From: Blautia sp.
GTDB taxonomy: Bacteria; Bacillota; Clostridia; Lachnospirales; Lachnospiraceae
Assembly (NCBI GenBank): GCA_017515945.1
Contig: JAFWDX010000474.1
Coordinates: 1 to 5,133 of the forward strand
Direction: 5' to 3'
Length of the DNA stretch: 5,133 bases
Positions 1 to 5,055 of this stretch are shown here, piece after piece. The number at the start of each line of letters is the position of its first letter. Positions within the stretch are counted from its first letter, which is position 1. A program made the position numbers and the translations under genes. The notes beneath the pieces are model-generated. The model had not been told where the DNA came from and searched no databases. It saw only the letters and a list, made by a program, of their open reading frames with translations.

Positions 1-24
1 CACAAAAGGACCGTCCCCTTGTGT
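1..24 (-). repeat. Palindromic GGGGACGG-core repeat, left copy
   Basis: Read on the minus strand this is a near-perfect inverted repeat with arms at 1-11 and 13-23. Two A/C mismatches on the plus strand become G-U wobbles in minus-strand RNA, so the fold is better in that direction. It has the same core (ACACA, GGGGACGG, TTGTG) as the copies at 4681-4750 but the opposite orientation. From memory, such repeats are widespread in Bacillota and resemble REP elements moved by RAYT/Y1-type transposases; no transposase is present here. The element may extend left of the window. Confidence 0.75.
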
Positions 25-27
25 TTG

Positions 28-33
28 AAGGAG
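28..33 (+). promoter_or_regulatory. Ribosome binding site of the glycosyltransferase gene
   Basis: AAGGAG lies 5 nt upstream of the ATG at 39. It decides the start: the longer in-frame GTG at 21 lies upstream of this site and inside the edge of the palindromic repeat, so it is very unlikely to be used. Confidence 0.85.
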
Positions 34-38
34 CCTTT

Positions 39-1664
39 ATGAAAATCTGTCTTTTAAATGAATCATTTCCGCCGGTCATCGACGGAGTCTGCAATGTCCT
101 GTTAAACTACGCCAGATATCTGATCATGGACCATGGTGCTGAGATCGAGGTCGGCACGCCGGAGTATCCGGGCGCTGATTACTCAGGGTACCCTTACAAG
201 GTCGTTGCCTATCCGAGCCTGGATACGGCGTCCATGACCAACGGGTATCGTACCGGCATTCCCTTTGACAGAAAGTCCGTGGCAGATCTTGCCGGTTTTG
301 GCTCCGATATCCTGCATTGCCACGGCCCGGCTTCCTCGATGGTGGTCGCCCGTCTCCTGAGAGAGCAGACCGGCGCGCCGATCATTTTCACTTATCATAC
401 AAAGTATGACATCGATATCCGGAGAGCCGTCAAGGTAAAGCGCATCGCAGATGAAGGAATCAGGGCGATGGTCGGCAATATCGAAGCCTGCGACGAACTC
501 TGGGCTGTGAGCCGTGGTGCGGGTGAGAGCCTAAAGGCACTGGGCTACCAGGGTGATTTCCTGGTCATGAAAAATGGCGTGGATTTTGCCAGAGGCAGGG
601 CCGACACCGCGCTGATTGAAAAAGCTGTCGCAGGCTACGATCTGCCTGAAGGCATTCCGGTCTTTCTGTTTGTCGGGAGAATGATGGCTTACAAGGGCAT
701 CCCGCTCATCCTTGACGCAATGAAGATCCTGGACGAGAGCGGGATGGATTTTCGCCTCGTTCTCATCGGAAAGGGACCGGACATGGAAATGCTGAAGGAA
801 AAAGCCCGGTTTAACGGCCTGATGGGTGAGGACGGCCGCAAGCCCAAGGTACTATTTATCGGTCCTGTTTATGATCGCGATGTATTGCGCGCATGGAATA
901 CGAGAGCGGATCTGTTCCTCTTTCCTTCCACCTTTGACACCAACGGACTGGTGGTGCGGGAAGCGGCAGCCTGCGGGCTGGCAAGTGTACTGATTCGGGA
1001 TTCCTGTGCGGCGGAGGGGATCACGGACGGACGGAACGGCTTCCTGATCGAAGAGAATGCTGAATCCATGGCCGCGCTGCTCCTGCAGACCGGGAATGAT
1101 CTGTCTCATCTGTATGATGTGGGAAGCCATGCGATGGATGAAATATATCTCTCGTGGCAGTCCTGTGTCAGCGAGGCGTTTGACCGGTATCAGACGGTAT
1201 TGGAACGGAAAAAGGCCGGAATGCTGCCTGAAAAGAAGAAACTTATGCTGGGCCATCTGGTTTCCATGACGGCCAGAAGTATGGATGAACAGACAAAACT
1301 CAGTCACCTCGGATATGAGATGTTCCTCAACTTTAAGGAAGCTGCCATCGGTATGATGGATAATGTACTGGAAGTGGAGGATGCCGGGGAGCAGTTCTGG
1401 GAGAACATCAGCCGGCGCGCCGGAAGGATCTCGGACAGATTTGACGAGACGCTCTCAGCCTTTGCCGGAAAGATGGATGCAGGCCTGGACAAGGCCACCG
1501 CCAGTATGGACAGGGGTATTGACAAAGCTGTGGAAAAGATAGACGAAGCGATGAATGAACTGGCAGGAAGGGCGGATGCCGGAAAACAGGAAATCCGCAG
1601 AGCCGGGAAAGAGCTCAAGGACAGATTCAAAGAGTGGAAGGAAAGCACGGAAACATGCGACTGA
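39..1664 (+). CDS. GT4-type glycosyltransferase with amphipathic C-terminal tail
   Basis: A retaining, GT-B fold glycosyltransferase of 541 aa, expected to move a sugar from a nucleotide-sugar donor to an acceptor at the inner membrane face. The N-terminal acceptor domain (about 1-195) starts with ESFPPVIDGV (8-17) and has YHTKYD (119-124). The donor domain (about 200-390) has GRMMAYKG (213-220), whose R214 and K219 should contact the donor phosphates. It also has FDTNGLVVREAAACG (299-313), where the usual E-x7-E appears as D300-x7-E308. Ordinary GT4 enzymes end near residue 390; here about 150 more residues follow. The last part (about 457-533) is charged and helical with an 11-residue period, like lipid-binding helices. 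The start at 39 is chosen from the strong AAGGAG and the motif close to the N-terminus. The GH13 gene begins 25 nt downstream. The family includes diacylglycerol glucosyltransferases, which would fit the tail, but acceptor and donor are inferred. Family call sure, substrate not. Confidence 0.9.
   Translation: MKICLLNESFPPVIDGVCNVLLNYARYLIMDHGAEIEVGTPEYPGADYSGYPYKVVAYPSLDTASMTNGYRTGIPFDRKSVADLAGFGSDILHCHGPASSMVVARLLREQTGAPIIFTYHTKYDIDIRRAVKVKRIADEGIRAMVGNIEACDELWAVSRGAGESLKALGYQGDFLVMKNGVDFARGRADTALIEKAVAGYDLPEGIPVFLFVGRMMAYKGIPLILDAMKILDESGMDFRLVLIGKGPDMEMLKEKARFNGLMGEDGRKPKVLFIGPVYDRDVLRAWNTRADLFLFPSTFDTNGLVVREAAACGLASVLIRDSCAAEGITDGRNGFLIEENAESMAALLLQTGNDLSHLYDVGSHAMDEIYLSWQSCVSEAFDRYQTVLERKKAGMLPEKKKLMLGHLVSMTARSMDEQTKLSHLGYEMFLNFKEAAIGMMDNVLEVEDAGEQFWENISRRAGRISDRFDETLSAFAGKMDAGLDKATASMDRGIDKAVEKIDEAMNELAGRADAGKQEIRRAGKELKDRFKEWKESTETCD
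1473..1571 (+). repeat. 33-nt coding repeats encoding 11-residue helical units
   Basis: Three consecutive 33-nt units (1473-1505, 1506-1538, 1539-1571) encode MDAGLDKATAS, MDRGIDKAVEK and IDEAMNELAGR. Position 1 is hydrophobic, position 2 is Asp, and positions 5 and 8 are mostly hydrophobic or small. A weaker unit, FDETLSAFAGK, precedes them (residues 468-478) and ADAGKQEIRRA follows (512-522). Units are diverged at the DNA level, so the period is maintained in the protein and is not a recent DNA expansion. Confidence 0.7.
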
Positions 1665-1689
1665 CCGGAAACAGGGAAAGCGTGACGTG

Positions 1690-3369
1690 ATGCAGCAGTT
1701 TGATTTTCGTAAGATGGCATTTTATCAGATCTGGATCCGGAGCTTCTGCGACGGAAACGGAGACGGCATCGGGGATCTGTACGGGGTTTATGACAAACTG
1801 GAGTATATCGCCTCCCTCGGGGTGGACGGCATATGGTTCAGCCCTATTTATCCGTCTCCGAATGCAGATTATGGATACGATATATCGGACTATAAAAATA
1901 TTCATCCGGATTATGGGACACTTGAACAGTTTCAAAAGGTCCTGCGCAGAGCGCATGAGCTCGGACTCAAAGTCCTGCTGGATCTGGTGATCAATCATAC
2001 CTCCGATGAACATCCATGGTTTCGGGAGAGCTGTAAGGGAAAGGACAATCCTTACAGCGATTACTATATCTGGCGGAATCCCCGCTTCAAAGGGGAGACA
2101 AAGCTGCCGCCCAATAACTGGTACAGCCAGTTCGAGGGCCTGGCCTGGGAATATAACGAACAGAGAGGACAGTATTACCTGCATGTGTTCGCGAAAAAAC
2201 AGCCGGACTTGAACATGGACAATCCGAAGGTTCGGGAAGAGGTCAAGTCTGTCATGCGGTTCTGGCTGGATATGGGCGTAGACGGATTCCGGGAGGATGT
2301 GATCACCTTTATCTCCAAGCATGAAAAGCTCCCGGACGGGATTCCTTTCCTGCCTGCGATCAACGGGCTGCCTTTCTATAAAGACGGACCGAATCTCGTG
2401 AAATACCTGAAGGAATTCCGTGAGGTGGCAAAGGAATACGGCGTGATCCAGGTCGGAGAGGCGCCTTTTACCAATGTGAAGACAGCCCTGACTTATATCT
2501 GCGGGGAAGACCGGGTTTTGGACATGATGATCCAGTTTGATACGCTGCTGGCGGACTGCTTTATGACTGAGTATGTGCATCATGGCTTCTTCCTGCGCAA
2601 GTATAAGCGGGCCACGTCAAAATGGCAGAATACGTTGGCCGGCCGGGCCTGGAACGCGCTGTATCTGGAAAATCATGACCATCCGAGGATCATCAGCCGC
2701 TATGGCGATCCGGCCTTCTGGCGGGAGTCAGGGACCATGCTCGCCGCTTCTTACCTGTTCCTGCAGGGCACGCCCTTTATCTACCAGGGGCAGGAGATCG
2801 GTATGATGAACATTGAACTGGACAGTATTGATAAATATCTGGATGTGGCCTCTGTTCATGCATATCATACCTTTCACCGGCATGAGCCTGTGGCGAAACG
2901 GCTGCACAGGATCCATGTATCCAGCCGGGATTCCGCGCGCACACCGGTGCAGTGGAGTGATGAGGAAAACGCGGGCTTCACAACAGGCACACCCTGGTTT
3001 TATGTAAATCCGAATTATCGGACAGTAAACGTAAAGACAGAAGAGCAGGATCCGCTGAGCATCCTGAATTTTTACAGACGGTGTCTTGCTCTTCGCCGGC
3101 AGAATGAAACATTGTTGTCCGGAACCTATCGGGAGTATGCAAAGCACAGCCGGAAGATTTTTATCTATGAGCGCAGTCTCGGAGAAGAACGGATCCTGGT
3201 GGTCTGCTCGTTCCGGCCGAAGAACTGCAGGTACCGTCTGCCGAAGGGATATGATGGAACGGGGACATTTCTTCTCGACAACTATGCCGGAAAGGCAGAA
3301 ATCGGGTTTCTGCGGCCTTATGAGGCTCAGGTGATCCAATGGAAAAGAAATGAGGCTCAGTTGCCGTAG
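1690..3369 (+). CDS. GH13 alpha-glucosidase (oligo-1,6-glucosidase-like)
   Basis: A cytoplasmic glycoside hydrolase family 13 enzyme of 559 aa, the usual length for oligo-1,6-glucosidases, with no signal peptide. It should release glucose from short alpha-glucosides. FYQIWIRSF (11-19) opens the barrel and DGNGDGIGD (21-29) matches the calcium loop. DLVINH (98-103) is region I, QPDLNMDNP (171-179) region V, and GFREDV (199-204) region II with nucleophile D203. VGEAPF (255-260) is region III with acid/base E257, and ENHDHPR (327-333) region IV with H329 and D330. RTPVQW (417-422) leads into the C-terminal beta domain. Val204 directly after the nucleophile is the residue linked in this family to alpha-1,6 rather than alpha-1,4 preference. 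The start is uncertain: ATG 1690 has AGGGA at 1673-1677, 12 nt away; GTG 1687 would shorten that to 9 nt. Longer in-frame extension upstream overlaps the glycosyltransferase and is unlikely. Trehalose-6-phosphate hydrolase or dextran glucosidase activity cannot be excluded. Confidence 0.93.
   Translation: MQQFDFRKMAFYQIWIRSFCDGNGDGIGDLYGVYDKLEYIASLGVDGIWFSPIYPSPNADYGYDISDYKNIHPDYGTLEQFQKVLRRAHELGLKVLLDLVINHTSDEHPWFRESCKGKDNPYSDYYIWRNPRFKGETKLPPNNWYSQFEGLAWEYNEQRGQYYLHVFAKKQPDLNMDNPKVREEVKSVMRFWLDMGVDGFREDVITFISKHEKLPDGIPFLPAINGLPFYKDGPNLVKYLKEFREVAKEYGVIQVGEAPFTNVKTALTYICGEDRVLDMMIQFDTLLADCFMTEYVHHGFFLRKYKRATSKWQNTLAGRAWNALYLENHDHPRIISRYGDPAFWRESGTMLAASYLFLQGTPFIYQGQEIGMMNIELDSIDKYLDVASVHAYHTFHRHEPVAKRLHRIHVSSRDSARTPVQWSDEENAGFTTGTPWFYVNPNYRTVNVKTEEQDPLSILNFYRRCLALRRQNETLLSGTYREYAKHSRKIFIYERSLGEERILVVCSFRPKNCRYRLPKGYDGTGTFLLDNYAGKAEIGFLRPYEAQVIQWKRNEAQLP
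3320..3360 (+). repeat. 11-nt exact direct repeat at the GH13 3' end
   Basis: ATGAGGCTCAG occurs at 3320-3330 and again at 3350-3360, giving YEAQ and then NEAQ in the last residues of the GH13 protein. A one-mismatch version (ATGAGGTTCAG) is at 3504-3514 in the GH13 remnant. The second copy, with LP and the stop, makes an appended tail after the expected end of the family's last beta strand. It looks like a recombination scar. Confidence 0.65.
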
Positions 3370-3380
3370 CCCGCTACGGC
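3363..3380 (+). other. Hairpin covering the GH13 stop codon
   Basis: GCCGTAG (3363-3369) and CTACGGC (3374-3380) form a perfect 7-bp stem with a 4-nt CCCG loop. The TAG stop is the end of the left arm. No U-run follows, so it is not a standard rho-independent terminator. It could protect the 3' end of an upstream transcript or be a rearrangement by-product. Confidence 0.55.
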
Positions 3381-3472
3381 GCCTTCACCCGCCTTGCCTA
3401 TGAAGCCAATCTGGCAATTTAAGTTCAAATCTGATTGAGACGGACCACTGGATGACATGTGTTTAAAATTGA
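3370..3472 (+). other. Spacer of unknown origin between GH13 gene and GH13 remnant
   Basis: There is no gene here. Its first part is GC-rich and lies in a short stop-to-stop frame (3354-3422, 22 codons) that includes VARYGAFTRLAYEANLAI, which looks protein-like but which I do not recognise. The rest (3423-3472) is AT-richer with no clear motif. No good promoter or terminator is visible. Confidence 0.4.
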
Positions 3473-3547
3473 GAAAAGACGGAGATCGGTTATCTGCGAT
3501 TTTATGAGGTTCAGGGAATAAAATGGAAAAACAGAATCAACAGATAA
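3473..3547 (+). pseudogene. Remnant of the C-terminus of a second GH13 alpha-glucosidase
   Basis: 3476-3529 aligns without gaps to the end of the intact GH13 gene (3292-3345): 41 of 54 bases match by hand count. In the same reading frame it gives KTEIGYLRFYEVQGIKWKN against KAEIGFLRPYEAQVIQWKR, 12 of 19 residues identical. The frame is open only from 3473 (TGA at 3470-3472) to the TAA at 3545-3547, so everything upstream of the last 20 or so codons is lost. The level of divergence suggests a former paralogue rather than a fresh duplication. The oxidoreductase start codon overlaps its Lys-Trp codons. Confidence 0.75.
3513..3517 (+). promoter_or_regulatory. Ribosome binding site of the oxidoreductase gene, inside the GH13 remnant
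   Basis: AGGGA sits 5 nt before the ATG at 3523. Unusually, it is part of the decayed GH13 coding sequence (the Gln-Gly codons). The intact GH13 gene has CAGGTGAT at the matching place, so the better ribosome site exists only in the remnant copy. Confidence 0.55.
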
Positions 3548-4656
3548 TATATTCTGCGGACGGAAACGGGCCTGTGGCTGAACGGATACGATATGCCGTG
3601 ATCGGTTCCGGCTGGCGTTCTTTATATTACGCCCGCATTGCGAAAGCCCTGCCGGAACGTTTTCAACTCGTCTCCCTGCTGTGCAGGACACAGGAGAAGG
3701 CGGATCTGATGAAGGAGAAGCACCAGGTTCCCGCGACGGCTTCAGTGAGTGAGTGCCTGAGTGCAGAGCCGGATTTCGTGGTGGTGGCGGTGGACAGGGA
3801 ACACATTGCCCAGGTGAGCCTGGAATGGCTTGAGAGAGGGATGCCGGTTCTGGCGGAGACACCGGCGGCCATACAGCCGGAGGACCTGGAAAGGCTGAGG
3901 CAGCAGGTAAAGGATGGAAAAAAGTTCTCCGTGGCTGAACAATACACCAGACAGGCGGAAAACGCCGCACGCCTTGATCTGATCCGCCGGGGTGTGATCG
4001 GACAGCCGGATTACATTTATCTTTCCCTGGCCCACGATTATCATGGGGCCAGCCTGATGCGGGCCTTTCTGGATCTGCCTGCGCAGACTCCCTTTATGGT
4101 CACGGCGCAGGAATTCAGCTTCCCTACGACAGAGACACTGAACCGTTACGAACGCTTTACCGACGGCAGGATCTCAGATAAAAAGCGTACAATAGGGTGC
4201 TTTGTGTTTGACAGCGGAGCCGTTGGCGTATATGATTTTGACTCGGAACAATATCGCTCACCGATACGCGGAAGCCTGGTAAAAGTGCAGGGCAGCCGTG
4301 GCGAGCTGACATGTAACACGGTGCGCTGGCTCGATAAGGACAATCTCCCTCATCTGGATGAAATCAAAGTTGAGACAAGGCTGGTTGAAACGGATGATGA
4401 CAATCCCAACCTGCACAGCTTTCCCGAGGTGACAGGGATCACCTGGAGAGGGGAGAGTCTCTACACGCCGCCATTCGGCCTGTGCGGCCTTTCCCAGGAT
4501 GAAACGGCCATCGCAACGATGCTGCAGGATATGGGCGCCTATGTCCGCGGGCAGGCCGGACCGCCGTACCCTTCGGAGGAAGCACTGCGGGACGCCCTGG
4601 CGGCGATGATGCTGCGGGAGGTCGTATTGACGGGAGCAGGAGTGCGGTGTGAGTAA
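3523..4656 (+). CDS. Gfo/Idh/MocA-family oxidoreductase
   Basis: A 377-aa protein of the NAD(P)-dependent sugar or cyclitol dehydrogenase superfamily. The Rossmann domain (about 22-135) begins with RYAVIGSGWRS (23-33), a dinucleotide-binding loop of GxGxxx type, and continues through CRTQEKA and PDFVVVAVDRE. The C-terminal alpha/beta domain (about 136-377) carries EQYTRQ (139-144), HDYHGASLMRAFL (171-183) and LSQDETAIATML (323-334). The usual EKP motif, whose lysine takes part in catalysis or cofactor binding, is ETP here (112-114). I have the impression that a Clostridia subfamily shares this, so it may be a subfamily trait rather than decay; the frame is otherwise intact. The first 22 residues are an extra lead before the Rossmann strand, and their opening codons come from the GH13 remnant. 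GTG 3574 (codon 18) is an alternative start with a poor ribosome site. Substrate unknown; a sugar linked to the upstream glucosidase is only a guess. Confidence 0.88.
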   Translation: MEKQNQQIIYSADGNGPVAERIRYAVIGSGWRSLYYARIAKALPERFQLVSLLCRTQEKADLMKEKHQVPATASVSECLSAEPDFVVVAVDREHIAQVSLEWLERGMPVLAETPAAIQPEDLERLRQQVKDGKKFSVAEQYTRQAENAARLDLIRRGVIGQPDYIYLSLAHDYHGASLMRAFLDLPAQTPFMVTAQEFSFPTTETLNRYERFTDGRISDKKRTIGCFVFDSGAVGVYDFDSEQYRSPIRGSLVKVQGSRGELTCNTVRWLDKDNLPHLDEIKVETRLVETDDDNPNLHSFPEVTGITWRGESLYTPPFGLCGLSQDETAIATMLQDMGAYVRGQAGPPYPSEEALRDALAAMMLREVVLTGAGVRCE

Positions 4657-4662
4657 AACATA

Positions 4663-4689
4663 CAGAAAACCACACAGAAAACCACACAG
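4663..4689 (+). repeat. 12-nt tandem repeat, just over two copies
   Basis: CAGAAAACCACA occurs at 4663-4674 and 4675-4686 exactly, followed by CAG. It duplicates the left arm of the palindromic repeat and looks like slippage. Confidence 0.75.
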
Positions 4690-4709
4690 GGGACGGTTCT
4701 CTGTGTGGT
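4681..4709 (+). repeat. Palindromic GGGGACGG repeat, right copy 1
   Basis: Arms ACCACACAG (4681-4689) and CTGTGTGGT (4701-4709) are perfect inverted repeats. With two G-U pairs inside (4690-4700 and 4692-4698) the plus-strand RNA gives a 13-bp stem with a CGG loop. The same repeat family as 1-24, opposite orientation. No U-run follows, so termination is unproven. Confidence 0.85.
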
Positions 4710-4724
4710 AAAGCATACAGACAT

Positions 4725-4750
4725 ACCACACAGGGACGGTTCTGTGTGTG
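4725..4750 (+). repeat. Palindromic GGGACGG repeat, right copy 2
   Basis: The left arm CACACAG (4727-4733) pairs with CTGTGTG (4742-4748), extended by two G-U pairs around an ACGG loop. It lies 44 nt downstream of copy 1 in the same orientation and lacks one G of the GGGG run. Confidence 0.8.
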
Positions 4751-4776
4751 ATGAGGTAGACAAGCGCGTCTCAAAT

Positions 4777-4800
4777 CACATAGAAGACGTTTCGTGTGTG
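4777..4800 (+). repeat. Palindromic repeat, decayed copy 3
   Basis: CACATAGAAGACG followed by TTTCGTGTGTG matches copy 1 along its length with several substitutions and one missing base. The terminal arms (CACA and TGTG) still pair, but the core GGGG has changed to GAAG. Best read as an old copy. Confidence 0.55.
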
Positions 4801-4816
4801 GTATGGCATTACAGAA

Positions 4817-5025
4817 GATGTACAGCAAATAGAACAGCCCTGCTGTGAGCAATACGCCGTATGGAAGCATTCTCCTGTAAGTATTACGCCGTATGGAAGC
4901 ATTCTCCTGTGGGCATTATTTCACATGAAAGCGTTTTCCTGTGAACAGTACATCACAATAGAACAGCTTTCCCTGTGAGCAGTACACCATGCAGAACCAT
5001 CCAATGTGAGTTGCACAATATATAG
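4817..5025 (+). repeat. Degenerate tandem array, period about 32 nt
   Basis: Units start with GTGAGCA-like bases and end with TCTCCT or a variant: 4845-4876, 4877-4908 and 4909-4940 (32 nt each), 4941-4974 (34), 4975-5005 (31), then a partial unit to 5025. A partial older unit with AATAGAACAGC lies upstream at 4817-4844 and matches the fourth unit. The first two complete units share 29 of 32 bases, with the last 24 identical; the others are progressively diverged. The period is not a multiple of three, units abut with no spacers, and so it is neither a coding repeat nor CRISPR. The best units contain TACGCCGTA, a small inverted repeat; the third has TTTCACATGAAA at nearly the same place. Function unknown. 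Confidence 0.7.
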
Positions 5026-5044
5026 ATACCCCCCTTGAAAAACG

Positions 5045-5050
5045 AAAGGA
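5045..5050 (+). promoter_or_regulatory. Ribosome binding site of the last gene
   Basis: AAAGGA lies 5 nt upstream of the ATG at 5056, in an A-rich leader. It supports this start and marks the end of the repeat-filled block. Confidence 0.65.
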
Positions 5051-5055
5051 AAAAT

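Larger units (their letters stand above)
4654..4750 (+). repeat. Tandem duplication of a palindrome-containing unit, starting at the stop codon
   Basis: Two units begin with TAAAACATACAG (4654-4665) and TAAAGCATACAG (4709-4720), 11 of 12 bases alike. Each runs on into ACCACACAG and the GGACGG palindrome. The first unit is about 12 nt longer because it holds an extra copy of AAAACCACACAG. The first unit starts exactly at the TAA of the oxidoreductase gene. Confidence 0.7.
4657..5055 (+). other. 399-nt non-coding block filled with repeats
   Basis: It holds the duplicated palindromic repeats (to 4750), a short unassigned stretch (4751-4776), a decayed third copy (4777-4800), a degenerate tandem array (about 4817-5025) and the leader of the next gene (5026-5055). 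Frames through it give low-complexity peptides with Cys, Trp and His runs typical of chance reading of these repeats. I see no tRNA, no protein gene and no standard terminator. A TATAGA-like -10 around 5021-5026 could serve the last gene, but I see no matching -35. Confidence 0.6.

Noticed and set aside
1555..1689. Longer GH13 start overlapping the glycosyltransferase gene
   Set aside because: The added 45 residues are basic, low-complexity sequence from another frame of the glycosyltransferase tail and precede the normal family N-terminus.
1627..2583. Minus-strand 318-aa reading frame
   Set aside because: It is the antisense of the GH13 catalytic domain, which has all conserved regions; no recognisable motif on the minus strand.
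4681..4750. Rho-independent terminators at the palindromic repeats
   Set aside because: Stems are good but no U-run follows either one, and the same element occurs upstream of a gene start at 1-24.
4258..4870. Minus-strand proteins of 143 and 157 aa over the oxidoreductase end and the repeats
   Set aside because: They are antisense to a well-supported gene and their Cys, Pro, His-rich stretches come from reading the palindromic repeats; no ribosome site or family motif.
4796..4978. Plus-strand 60-aa reading frame in the tandem array
   Set aside because: The 32-nt period shifts frame at each unit, so the peptide does not repeat, and no ribosome site precedes it.
4845..5005. CRISPR array
   Set aside because: Units of about 32 nt abut directly with no unique spacers and diverge along their whole length; no cas gene is present.
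5011..5028. Promoter with TTGCAC and TATAGA for the last gene
   Set aside because: The two elements are only about 4 nt apart and no -35 lies at 16-18 nt from the TATAGA; mentioned only as a possible lone -10.
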